Positions 39,685-47,455 of a stretch of 64,000 nt of DNA are shown here, piece by piece (position 1 is the stretch's first letter; each line of letters begins with the position of its first letter). This DNA is from Thermosipho sp. (in: thermotogales). Lineage in GTDB: Bacteria > Thermotogota > Thermotogae > Thermotogales > Fervidobacteriaceae. The stretch covers positions 84,251 through 148,250 of the forward strand of contig JACDNZ010000003.1 of assembly GCA_017656345.1 (NCBI GenBank), in the 5' to 3' direction. The notes under the pieces were generated by a model. The model did no database searches, had not been told where the DNA came from, and saw only the letters and a list, made by a program, of their open reading frames with translations. A program made the position numbers and the translations under genes.

Positions 39685-40805
39685 TTTTCATCACCTGCCA
39701 ACTTAGCTTCTATTATTACAATTACATTTTTCTTATGTGTTTCATACTTTGTGCTTCCGAACAATTTTCCCAATATGGGAATATCCTTTAATCCTGGGAT
39801 TCCGTCATCAACTTTTGAAACAGTTTCGAAAGAAATACCTGCTATATAATATGGTTCACCGTATTTAACATCTACACTTGTTTCAATTGAAGAACCAATT
39901 GGATAATCATCACCTTCTCCATTCATTACCGATTCCACTATTGCTTTAATATCTAAACTAACATGATCTACAAACACATTTCCGCTCAAAATTACTTCTG
40001 TTGTTAGTTTCTTTTCAACGTAAGTATTATTAGGGCCGGTAATTTCCAACCCTACAGTTGTATAACCCGAAATTTTTGCATAGGTTCCAGATTTAAGTTT
40101 GAGAACTCCTTCACCTAAAACTTTTGCTTCACCTGTTTTAATAAGTGAATCAAGCAAAAAACTAAATTCATATGATAAAGGATTAAAAATGGCAGATATC
40201 CCATTTTTTGTATAACTAATATCGAATCCTTCTGAACCTTCTGAATTCCAATCCCAATTCATTCCAAACTTTTTAAAATCTCTCTCATCAACTTCAATTA
40301 TTTTTACTTCAATTTCTGCAATTGACACTGGCAAATCGATCAACGCTATAGTCTCAGCAATTTGTGAAGCAATTTTTGGTGGAGCATATATTAACACTTG
40401 ATTTATATTTGGAGTCTGAAATATATAATTTCTCATTACTTTTGGCAGAACATTTACTACATCATCAAAAGTACTGTAATAAAGATTTACCAAATATTTT
40501 TGCGAAATAAGTGCAAAACCCGGGCTATCAGGATTGGAAGTTGCGACAAAATATACTTCATCTATTTTTGTCCAATAATAACCCAATGGTAAAAGCATTA
40601 AATCAAGAGCCTTTTCTAATGAAACATCATACACTTCTACCGTAACAAACCCCGAAACAAGTGGATCATATAAAATTGACACTCCTTCTTGCATTGCTAA
40701 CTGACTTAACGCATCTCTAATATCAGTCTGATAAAAATATACGTCTACACCGTACAAAGTACTAAAAATCAATAAAAACAATAAAAAAACTAAAACTTTT
40801 TTCAT
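39681..40805 (-). CDS. Secretin (GspD/PilQ family), short
   Basis: Secretins form large outer-membrane export pores. The 374-residue protein has a signal peptide, an STN domain (YQTDIRDALSQLAMQEGVSILYDP, about 22-85) and an N1-type domain (about 105-165). The secretin domain starts IAEIEVKIIEVDERDFKKFGMNW and ends with the signature PGLKDIPILGKLFGSTKYETHKKNVIVIIEAKL. No assembly ATPase or prepilin peptidase gene is adjacent. It overlaps the genes on both sides by four bases, so it forms a tight three-gene unit with them. Confidence 0.85.
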   Translation of the reverse strand: MKKVLVFLLFLLIFSTLYGVDVYFYQTDIRDALSQLAMQEGVSILYDPLVSGFVTVEVYDVSLEKALDLMLLPLGYYWTKIDEVYFVATSNPDSPGFALISQKYLVNLYYSTFDDVVNVLPKVMRNYIFQTPNINQVLIYAPPKIASQIAETIALIDLPVSIAEIEVKIIEVDERDFKKFGMNWDWNSEGSEGFDISYTKNGISAIFNPLSYEFSFLLDSLIKTGEAKVLGEGVLKLKSGTYAKISGYTTVGLEITGPNNTYVEKKLTTEVILSGNVFVDHVSLDIKAIVESVMNGEGDDYPIGSSIETSVDVKYGEPYYIAGISFETVSKVDDGIPGLKDIPILGKLFGSTKYETHKKNVIVIIEAKLAGDEK

Positions 40806-42211
40806 TTTCTCACATCCCCTATTAATTTCTTCTTATCATATGTTGAATCTCCATATTTTCTATACACAATAAATGTACTATTTTTGATTACTTCATTATA
40901 AGCTAACAAAATTTGAAATTCCTTACCTTCGCCAGGAAAAAGCACAAATTCGTCGGTCAAATCTGTACTTTGCAATGGATCCTGTCTAATTATTTTTCCA
41001 CTTAAAATTGTATTTCCGGTATTTTCAACATAAACACTGAAAGTATCAGTTGCAACACTGGTGACATAAGAATCACAATCAGTAACCAATTCACCTTGTC
41101 TAAGAACAATAACTGGGTTTTTAAACAACAATATATCTTTGTCTGATTCTAAGTTTATCTTAAAAATATTATCTCCATCTTTTAAACTTTCATTTCGACT
41201 ATCGAATTTCACAAACCCACTGATTTTTGTATACGGTGACAACCTCACTTTAGAAGGCAAAATCTCAAGTCCCGATGAATCAGTAGTTAAACTAAATTCT
41301 AATGATTCTGGCGAAAGATTTTGTATATTAACTTTGTAATTTTCAATTGTTCTTTTAACCTCAATCAGTATAATATATGGGTCAATCATAACAGCAATTT
41401 CTTTTGGTTGTTCACCCAAAATGGTAATCCTCTTAAAATCAGTAACTCTAAGCCCTTGAGAAATTCCATCTAATTGTATTTCAAATTCCCCTCTAGGAAA
41501 AATAAAAGGAACAAAAAATTCAAAAATGCTTTCTCTTTCTGGAAAAACAACAAATGAAGTATTATCCAGCGGAATAGAAGTTATAATTCTGTTTATTTCT
41601 CTTGAAATAAGTCTTAATTCTCCATTTACAGCTAATACCGCATTCCCATTATTTCCAACTTTCATTCTCAAAACGGTACCAAAATCACCGTATTTGTTAT
41701 TCAATGTTTCTGAAGAATTTCCAGTTAAATCATATATTTCCACATCTAATATATCTGGTCTAATACTCTTTTGAACAGGAAAATCAAGTATAATTATAGA
41801 AACATAATCAAAAACTGTCTCAAATACATCTGTTCTTCCACCTTTTTGTTTAAAATGAATTGCACCAAATGCCTGAGCACCTCTAAAATTTCGCGGAATT
41901 TTTATTTTTACATCATAATCAATAGACTCACCAGGCTGTAACAATAATGATGTCCCTTCGACTGTTATCCAATCCTTTATACTATATTTATATTCTCCTG
42001 CATCATATACATATTGTGCACCGTCAATAACAAAATCTGAAATATCCACATTTACTTCTGCAATTATTGGATTGGGATTAGAAATATTAATAGTTAATGT
42101 AAATTCATCAGTACCAGGTTCAACATTCACTCTGTTAACTAACGGATAAATAGTGATTGAAAAAGACATCACTGAAATCAACACAAAAAATACAAATAAA
42201 AACCTCTTCAT
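40802..42211 (-). CDS. Exported chaperone-like Ig-fold protein of the secretin locus
   Basis: A signal peptide precedes an N-terminal domain (about 20-150) of the PapD/DUF916 type: VNVEPGTDEFTLTINISNPNPI, then LLLQPGESIDYDVKIKIP, then AFGAIHFKQKGG. Two or three further Ig-like beta domains follow, to residue 469. No C-terminal membrane helix is visible. I cannot name the family with certainty. By analogy with periplasmic pilus chaperones it may hold the small beta-rich proteins encoded upstream. The ATG at 42211 has GAGGTG upstream, and the track start (GTG 42220) is part of that site. Confidence 0.6.
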   Translation of the reverse strand: MKRFLFVFFVLISVMSFSITIYPLVNRVNVEPGTDEFTLTINISNPNPIIAEVNVDISDFVIDGAQYVYDAGEYKYSIKDWITVEGTSLLLQPGESIDYDVKIKIPRNFRGAQAFGAIHFKQKGGRTDVFETVFDYVSIIILDFPVQKSIRPDILDVEIYDLTGNSSETLNNKYGDFGTVLRMKVGNNGNAVLAVNGELRLISREINRIITSIPLDNTSFVVFPERESIFEFFVPFIFPRGEFEIQLDGISQGLRVTDFKRITILGEQPKEIAVMIDPYIILIEVKRTIENYKVNIQNLSPESLEFSLTTDSSGLEILPSKVRLSPYTKISGFVKFDSRNESLKDGDNIFKINLESDKDILLFKNPVIVLRQGELVTDCDSYVTSVATDTFSVYVENTGNTILSGKIIRQDPLQSTDLTDEFVLFPGEGKEFQILLAYNEVIKNSTFIVYRKYGDSTYDKKKLIGDVRK

Positions 42212-42309
42212 ACATTTCACCTCATATATTCAATTTATACATTCTTATTATACCATAAAACATTAATTTTAGTTATTAAATTCAAGATAGCTCGAGAATT
42301 CAAAATTAA

Positions 42310-42333
42310 AGGCCCCCATGCAAGAGGGGGCCT
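42310..42333 (-). terminator. Terminator after the first pair of small exported proteins
   Basis: AGGCCCCC-N8-GGGGGCCT is followed on the minus strand by TTTAATTTTG. It separates the small-protein unit from the secretin operon. Confidence 0.85.
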
Positions 42334-42354
42334 CTCATAAATTTATTTATAACC

Positions 42355-42843
42355 TTAGAATGTAACGGTTGGAGCAAATGTTATGCTAAGTACTACTGTA
42401 TATTCTCCAGCAGGTAAATCTGGATCTATACTTGTTAATATTAACCCTATCAAATATTCCCCGTCACCTATTGGATTTGTTGGTGGCATAAATGGATTTC
42501 CATCTTTCTCCACATATACTACTCCCGTTATGTATACATCTAATCCTCCCCAACTTGCATATACTGTCACTGTTACTGATGCATTTGAATCTAACACGAA
42601 CCATAACAATGGTACGTCCATTCCTTCTTCTGGAAGTTCATAATCACAAATGTCAAAAAAGCTATCAATTAACCATTCATATTCTAAATCCATCCATTGA
42701 TGTACATATATCGTTATTGATGATTCCAGTGTGTATGATTCAAATTGACAACCCGGAACATGTACATAACCTCCGTTAGTTTCTCCATTCGCAAACACAA
42801 ATAATGCCATCAATGCTAATAAACCTACCAATATCTTTCTCAT
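42355..42843 (-). CDS. Small exported beta-rich protein, type 2 (copy A)
   Basis: The product has a signal peptide (KILVGLLALMALFVFA) and a mature protein of about 142 residues. It shares a plan with its neighbours: VHVPGCQFES with Cys 1, YVHQWMDLEY, FDICDY with Cys 2, DSNASVTVTVYAS, and an end of LPAGEYTVVLSITFAPTVTF. It is probably a disulfide-linked Ig-like beta-sandwich exported as a surface subunit. Function is not established. It is identical to the copy at 46170 except at the 3' end (Ala for Glu). It has a strong AGGAGGGG site. Confidence 0.7.
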   Translation of the reverse strand: MRKILVGLLALMALFVFANGETNGGYVHVPGCQFESYTLESSITIYVHQWMDLEYEWLIDSFFDICDYELPEEGMDVPLLWFVLDSNASVTVTVYASWGGLDVYITGVVYVEKDGNPFMPPTNPIGDGEYLIGLILTSIDPDLPAGEYTVVLSITFAPTVTF

Positions 42844-43367
42844 AAATTAACCCCTCCTTTTATTTTTTTCTTACCAACTTACTGTTGGATTAAACGTAAA
42901 TACAACCGGTAAATGATATATACCAGCCGGTGTATCATTATTCGATGTCAATGTGTCTAATGATATAATTATCTCTGCTGTCATCGCATCTGGTAACGTA
43001 AGTGGTACTCCAGGAATCGTTAACAACGTTCCCCAGTTATATGTCGCCTGTAAATAACTGTCTTCATTTTCTCCACTAATCTCTTTTATAAAGAATTCAA
43101 TTGAGATGTTATCCAATATGCTCCCTAAATCATCTCTAAAATGTGGATCTGGAAAATCTACAGTTACAATAACTGTTGCATTGGAATCATAAAAGAGGTA
43201 GAAAAATACAAACCCAGTTTCTTCGTAAACAATAAATGTTGCATCGCATAAATGATAAGGAGTAGCTTCCCAGGTAATATCTATCCATTGATGAACACGC
43301 ACATCAAGTTCTAGTGTTAAATCGGTACTCTCCCAGCTACATCCTGGTACATGTAATGTTTCTGTAG
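42375..43367. repeat. 993-bp exact direct repeat, copy A
   Basis: Compared line by line with 46190-47182, I found no difference and a constant offset of 3815 bases. It spans nearly all of the type 2 gene, the intergenic SD, and the mature part of the type 1 gene. The flanks, including the type 1 signal peptide, are diverged. Confidence 0.95.
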
Positions 43368-43431
43368 CCTGAGAAAATCCAAAAAGCGATAAAAGAAAAA
43401 CTAAAATTAGAACAATTATTTTGACTCTCAA
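42871..43431 (-). CDS. Small exported beta-rich protein, type 1 (copy A)
   Basis: A signal peptide (VKIIVLILVFLLSLFGFSQA) precedes a mature protein starting TETLHVPGCSWES, with HQWIDITWEATPYHLCDA, DSNATVIVTVDFP and the terminus DTPAGIYHLPVVFTFNPTVSW. Two cysteines could pair. The mature sequence is identical to the copy at 46686, but the signal peptide differs. The start is a TTG at 43431 after AGGGGGTGG, and the track start at 43479 has no site. It is cotranscribed with the type 2 gene 27 bases on. Confidence 0.7.
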   Translation of the reverse strand: MRVKIIVLILVFLLSLFGFSQATETLHVPGCSWESTDLTLELDVRVHQWIDITWEATPYHLCDATFIVYEETGFVFFYLFYDSNATVIVTVDFPDPHFRDDLGSILDNISIEFFIKEISGENEDSYLQATYNWGTLLTIPGVPLTLPDAMTAEIIISLDTLTSNNDTPAGIYHLPVVFTFNPTVSW

Positions 43432-43517
43432 TATACCACCCCCTTTAACCTTTGTTGTATCCAAAATAAAGCCTTTCAAAGAGCATCACTGAACCACTTA
43501 TACACTCTCATTGTATT

Positions 43518-43557
43518 AATCAAAAACTAAAATACCGACTAAAAAAGAATCAAAAAC
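43518..43557 (-). promoter_or_regulatory. Direct repeats and promoter upstream of small-protein unit A
   Basis: AATCAAAAAC occurs at 43518-43527 and 43548-43557. On the minus strand it reads GTTTTTGATT. The inner copy supplies TTGATT, 15 bases before TATAAG, a plausible -35/-10 pair. The repeats are 30 bases apart, about three helical turns. Confidence 0.5.
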
Positions 43558-43587
43558 AAAATAAAAATTAACTTTGAATTTTTTCAA

Positions 43588-43623
43588 TAAAAATAAAAAG
43601 CCGGCTAAATTTTTTTAGCCGGC
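43588..43623 (-). terminator. Terminator of the BTAD regulator gene at 43651
   Basis: GCCGGCTAAA-TTTT-TTTAGCCGGC (43600-43623) is followed on the minus strand by TTTTTATTTTTATTG. Confidence 0.9.
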
Positions 43624-43650
43624 AATTAAATCTCATCAACAAAACAAAAG

Positions 43651-44418
43651 TTAGAAAACCTTTAAAAAAGTTATATTTCCATCAAATCGAGATTTCAAAC
43701 TTTCCTGTAGAATTTCTTTTTTGGCTTTTCCAGACTCAAATAAAACTAAAAATGTATCAGATGAAATTCTAACATAAAAATCACTTTTCCTAATTTTTGG
43801 TAAAATATTTTCTTTTGTTCTTATTATCATTGGGAAAAACATATTGTTTCTTCGAGAAACATTTAAAGAAATTAACTTTAAAGCAAGTTCAATATTGATT
43901 TCTCCTGAAATTGAAGTATTATTATTTTTATACAAATTTCTTGAATTCGAAAGTAACTGAGGGAACCCCTCTACTAATAATAGAAGTTGCATTTCACAAA
44001 GTTTTCTATATGGAATCACCCATTCATCGTCTAAACCTCGTAAAAGTTCTCCTTCGTACAAACTCAAAACTTTCTCAGGAGCACGTTTATAACCAATATC
44101 ATCAAAAAATTTTTGAAATTCTAAAAAATCAGATTTAAATTTTTTTATATTAATATAGATTAAATCATTTTTAATCGACAAATCTTCTTTCTTTAGTCCT
44201 AACTCTTTTCTTATCATGTATAATAAGGTATTTAAATTCTTTTTAGCATACTTTTCATCATAACCCTCAAAAAAAATTTTCATTACCTCATCAAAAGAAA
44301 CATTTCTTTTGCTATTCAAAATCAAATAAAACAAAATTTTTTGCGCTTTTCTACTATTTAAATTTACCTTATTTCTCCTTTTAAAAATTCCATACTCCCC
44401 AAACATTTTTACATACAT
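43651..44418 (-). CDS. BTAD/SARP-type transcriptional regulator (1 of 3)
   Basis: The N-terminal winged helix (about 1-95) has KAQKILFYLILNSKRNVSFDEVMKIFF, then KNLNTLLYMIRKELG. A BTAD-like helical region follows with YEGELLRGLDDEWVIPYRKLCEMQ. The last 60 residues contain IRKSDFYVRISSDTFLVLFE, which aligns with the end of a GGDEF domain. The RxxD I-site motif keeps its five-residue spacing, but GGDEF is replaced by SSDTF. It is divergent from the second regulator over 145 bases and sits just upstream of small-protein unit A. It is likely to control the locus. Confidence 0.7.
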   Translation of the reverse strand: MYVKMFGEYGIFKRRNKVNLNSRKAQKILFYLILNSKRNVSFDEVMKIFFEGYDEKYAKKNLNTLLYMIRKELGLKKEDLSIKNDLIYINIKKFKSDFLEFQKFFDDIGYKRAPEKVLSLYEGELLRGLDDEWVIPYRKLCEMQLLLLVEGFPQLLSNSRNLYKNNNTSISGEINIELALKLISLNVSRRNNMFFPMIIRTKENILPKIRKSDFYVRISSDTFLVLFESGKAKKEILQESLKSRFDGNITFLKVF

Positions 44419-44563
44419 TTTATCACCTTAATAAATTTTTAAAATTATTTTAATTAATACTTTACTCTAAAAATTGTAAAATAAAATCGACCATTAAAAA
44501 AATTCTTCATTTTTATTATAGCATAGAAAATCAAAATCAGAAACAAATTTTGCGGGGTGAAAT

Positions 44564-45418
44564 ATGACTATTAAAACTTTTGGTGGCTTTGAAATTTCTG
44601 AATTGAAAAAAGTAAAATTCACTCCCAAAGAAATCGAAATAATAACGTATTTAACATTAAACAATTCAACTGGTACACTGATCAATAACCTACTTGATGA
44701 AATCTGGTATTATAACGATGAAAAAAATCCCAAAAAAGAACTATCAGTTTATATTGCAAAAATCAATAAAAAAATCAATAAAATAGGAAAAATATCATCT
44801 AAAAATTCAAAATTAAAAATTTATACTGATAATTTAACCTGCGACGCCAAGCAATTTGAAAAGTTTTCCAATGAATTTCTTCATAACCAAAAAATAGAAA
44901 CCGGTGTCAAAGCTTTAGAATTATATTCTGGTAGATTCTTACCAAACATCAACAATAACTGGGTCGAAAACTATAGGTTTATGTATGAAAACTTACTTTT
45001 AAACGTAGTAAAATTCCTTTTGACTAACGAAACTGATCTAGTTAAAAAAACATTTTATTTGGAAAAATTAATTCATGTAGGAATTTACGAAAAAATCAAC
45101 GAGGATTTTGGAGAATTGCTTTTTAACAAACGACAATTAAATGATTACATTCCCAATGATCTTTTTAATTTTTTGTTTGAAAAAGATAAACTACTTAGAA
45201 ACCCTAGATACATTTGTATTTCTTTAACTTTAAGAAAGGAAATCAATATTTTCAAATACCTAAGAAAAGGCGACTTTGCAACAAAGAAAAATAAATACAC
45301 AATAAACATTTTATTAGAAAAAAATCCTAAAATTAACTCCCAAAAGGTTGTTGAATCATTTATAAAGAGATTAACAAAGGATGGTATAAAACTTAAACAT
45401 TTAAAAATATTGAAATAA
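44564..45418 (+). CDS. BTAD/SARP-type transcriptional regulator (2 of 3)
   Basis: This 284-residue paralog of the regulator at 47456 has an N-terminal winged helix (TIKTFGGFEISELKKVKFTPKEIEIITYL), a BTAD-like region (ALELYSGRFLPNINNNWVENYRFMYENLL), and a C-terminal segment RNPRYICISLTLRKEINIFKYLRKGDFATKK. The RxxD motif is retained but the GGDEF position reads NKYTI. Base use is very A-rich, with many Lys/Asn codons. It converges on the type 3 small-protein gene, with a shared terminator between them. Confidence 0.7.
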   Translation: MTIKTFGGFEISELKKVKFTPKEIEIITYLTLNNSTGTLINNLLDEIWYYNDEKNPKKELSVYIAKINKKINKIGKISSKNSKLKIYTDNLTCDAKQFEKFSNEFLHNQKIETGVKALELYSGRFLPNINNNWVENYRFMYENLLLNVVKFLLTNETDLVKKTFYLEKLIHVGIYEKINEDFGELLFNKRQLNDYIPNDLFNFLFEKDKLLRNPRYICISLTLRKEINIFKYLRKGDFATKKNKYTINILLEKNPKINSQKVVESFIKRLTKDGIKLKHLKILK

Positions 45419-45443
45419 AAAAGACCCGTAAAGGGCCTTTTTT
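45417..45443. terminator. Bidirectional terminator between regulator 2 and the type 3 gene
   Basis: AAAAAAGACCC-GTAAA-GGGCCTTTTTT is a stem with one mismatch and A/T runs on both sides, placed between convergent genes. Confidence 0.85.
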
Positions 45444-45459
45444 CAAAAAGCCTTACAAT

Positions 45460-45999
45460 TTACCAGTTAACTACGGGAATGATTTCGAACACAACAGGAA
45501 TATTGTAAACTCCTGCAGGTGTATCTAAGCCTGCGAAATCGGTCATAATTTGATCCAATAAAAACGAAATAACACCCGTATCTGAGGGAGGTAAAAGTAT
45601 TGTATATTGAAAATTAGTATTAAAATTATTATTGACAAATAAAAATTGCCCTACTCTATGCCCATTAAATAATACCGAAAACATCACTTTAAGACTAACT
45701 TCGAAATAAGTCTTTGGAAAAGTTATCTGTATAATTAATTGACAATTCGAAGTATACCTAAGCTCTAACAATTCAGGTGCATCAGCATTATTTCCATGAA
45801 ATTCATCGTGGACATTTTTTCCACAAACATGATATGGTGTGGCACTTAATGTAATATCAATCCACGCTGGCATGTTAAATGTCATATCATTTTGTAAATT
45901 TATGTTGTTAACATTCGAATGAACATTTGGAGGGTTATTTGAAAAAATAACTATCGAAAAAAATATTAAAAACAAAAATAACAAATATTTTATTTTAAT
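45460..45999 (-). CDS. Small exported beta-rich protein, type 3, apparent AUU start
   Basis: The protein shares the plan of types 1 and 2: MPAWIDITLSATPYHVCG, TSNCQLIIQITFP, and a terminus DTPAGVYNIPVVFEIIPVVNW. The first PGC motif is absent, and its two cysteines are at different positions. From the track start (TTG 45984) the signal peptide lacks a positive N terminus and the SD is about 21 bases away. An in-frame ATT at 45999 lies six bases after AAGGAGG and adds KIKYLLFLFLIFFS, a proper signal peptide. I therefore favour AUU initiation (179 residues). It forms a single-gene unit. Confidence 0.6.
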   Translation of the reverse strand: MKIKYLLFLFLIFFSIVIFSNNPPNVHSNVNNINLQNDMTFNMPAWIDITLSATPYHVCGKNVHDEFHGNNADAPELLELRYTSNCQLIIQITFPKTYFEVSLKVMFSVLFNGHRVGQFLFVNNNFNTNFQYTILLPPSDTGVISFLLDQIMTDFAGLDTPAGVYNIPVVFEIIPVVNW

Positions 46000-46065
46000 G
46001 TTCCCCCTCCTTCCTTATTTCTACTTTAATACTAAAATCAAATTCCTAATATATCAGCTAACAAA

Positions 46066-46088
46066 TAATCAAAAAAGTAATCAAAAAA
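46066..46088 (-). promoter_or_regulatory. Tandem 12-base repeats upstream of the type 3 gene
   Basis: On the minus strand TTTTTTGATTA occurs twice in direct orientation with a 12-base period (46088-46078 and 46076-46066). The second copy supplies TTGATT, 15 bases before TATTAG. The arrangement matches that upstream of unit A. Confidence 0.5.
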
Positions 46089-46131
46089 ATTTTGTGTATA
46101 AATTATTTAGAATAATAACTTGTTTAAATAA

Positions 46132-46159
46132 TATATGGCCCCTTCGAAGGGGCCATATA
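46132..46159 (-). terminator. Terminator after small-protein unit B
   Basis: TATATGGCCCCTTCGAAGGGGCCATATA is a perfect 28-base palindrome just after the copy B type 2 stop. The minus-strand continuation (TATTTAAAC) is moderately T-rich. Confidence 0.75.
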
Positions 46160-46169
46160 ATAAACTCAC

Positions 46170-46658
46170 TTAAAATGTAACAGTTGGTTCAAATGTTATG
46201 CTAAGTACTACTGTATATTCTCCAGCAGGTAAATCTGGATCTATACTTGTTAATATTAACCCTATCAAATATTCCCCGTCACCTATTGGATTTGTTGGTG
46301 GCATAAATGGATTTCCATCTTTCTCCACATATACTACTCCCGTTATGTATACATCTAATCCTCCCCAACTTGCATATACTGTCACTGTTACTGATGCATT
46401 TGAATCTAACACGAACCATAACAATGGTACGTCCATTCCTTCTTCTGGAAGTTCATAATCACAAATGTCAAAAAAGCTATCAATTAACCATTCATATTCT
46501 AAATCCATCCATTGATGTACATATATCGTTATTGATGATTCCAGTGTGTATGATTCAAATTGACAACCCGGAACATGTACATAACCTCCGTTAGTTTCTC
46601 CATTCGCAAACACAAATAATGCCATCAATGCTAATAAACCTACCAATATCTTTCTCAT
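46170..46658 (-). CDS. Small exported beta-rich protein, type 2 (copy B)
   Basis: This duplicate of the gene at 42355 gives an identical protein except FEPTVTF for FAPTVTF near the C terminus. It has the same signal peptide, the same two cysteines (VPGCQF and FDICDY) and the same SD. It is the second gene of unit B, 27 bases after the type 1 gene. The 3' untranslated sequence and terminator differ from copy A, so regulation after the genes is independent. Confidence 0.7.
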   Translation of the reverse strand: MRKILVGLLALMALFVFANGETNGGYVHVPGCQFESYTLESSITIYVHQWMDLEYEWLIDSFFDICDYELPEEGMDVPLLWFVLDSNASVTVTVYASWGGLDVYITGVVYVEKDGNPFMPPTNPIGDGEYLIGLILTSIDPDLPAGEYTVVLSITFEPTVTF

Positions 46659-47182
46659 AAATTAACCCCTCCTTTTATTTTTTTCTTACCAACTTACTGT
46701 TGGATTAAACGTAAATACAACCGGTAAATGATATATACCAGCCGGTGTATCATTATTCGATGTCAATGTGTCTAATGATATAATTATCTCTGCTGTCATC
46801 GCATCTGGTAACGTAAGTGGTACTCCAGGAATCGTTAACAACGTTCCCCAGTTATATGTCGCCTGTAAATAACTGTCTTCATTTTCTCCACTAATCTCTT
46901 TTATAAAGAATTCAATTGAGATGTTATCCAATATGCTCCCTAAATCATCTCTAAAATGTGGATCTGGAAAATCTACAGTTACAATAACTGTTGCATTGGA
47001 ATCATAAAAGAGGTAGAAAAATACAAACCCAGTTTCTTCGTAAACAATAAATGTTGCATCGCATAAATGATAAGGAGTAGCTTCCCAGGTAATATCTATC
47101 CATTGATGAACACGCACATCAAGTTCTAGTGTTAAATCGGTACTCTCCCAGCTACATCCTGGTACATGTAATGTTTCTGTAG
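46190..47182. repeat. 993-bp exact direct repeat, copy B
   Basis: This is the second copy of the sequence at 42375-43367. It lies 3815 bases away in the same orientation, with no difference found. One edge is near the 3' end of the type 2 gene. The other falls at the signal peptide/mature boundary of the type 1 gene. Confidence 0.95.
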
Positions 47183-47249
47183 ATTGGTCTATCGCGAACA
47201 ATGATAAAGAAAATAATAAAGCTATAATAAAAATTATTTTGAATCTCAC
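46686..47249 (-). CDS. Small exported beta-rich protein, type 1 (copy B)
   Basis: The signal peptide is RFKIIFIIALLFSLSLFAIDQS, unlike copy A. The mature protein from TETLHVPGCSWES to NPTVSW is identical to copy A. It starts at a GTG after AAGGAGGTG, giving 187 residues. It is the first gene of unit B, divergent from the BTAD regulator at 47456 across 206 bases that contain direct and inverted repeats. Confidence 0.7.
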   Translation of the reverse strand: MRFKIIFIIALLFSLSLFAIDQSTETLHVPGCSWESTDLTLELDVRVHQWIDITWEATPYHLCDATFIVYEETGFVFFYLFYDSNATVIVTVDFPDPHFRDDLGSILDNISIEFFIKEISGENEDSYLQATYNWGTLLTIPGVPLTLPDAMTAEIIISLDTLTSNNDTPAGIYHLPVVFTFNPTVSW

Positions 47250-47303
47250 ACTTACACCTCCTTCCCCAAAAAAATTAAAATAAATTAATAATCAATAACA
47301 ACA

Positions 47304-47367
47304 CATTAGTTATTCTATTCTTTTAATATTTAATAACAACTAATGTTTAATCAAACTTTTAATCAAA
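47304..47367 (-). promoter_or_regulatory. Putative operator region between unit B and the third BTAD regulator
   Basis: TTTAATCAAA occurs twice with a 12-base period (47346-47355 and 47358-47367). On the minus strand it reads TTTGATTAAA. Next to it, CATTAGTT (47304-47311) and AACTAATG (47338-47345) form an eight-base inverted repeat. The region lies 97-118 bases upstream of the type 1 gene, as in the other units. Confidence 0.5.
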
Positions 47368-47455
47368 TAAATCTAATTTTACAATAAATTCATTAAAATA
47401 ACATACAAAAAATATAAAAACACTATATAATAAAAAGGTACAACGGAGGTGAAAA

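Noticed and set aside
42383-42779. Plus-strand ORFs inside the duplicated segment, repeated at 46198-46594
   Set aside because: They are opposite to the exported-protein genes, have no SD, and are duplicated only because the DNA is.
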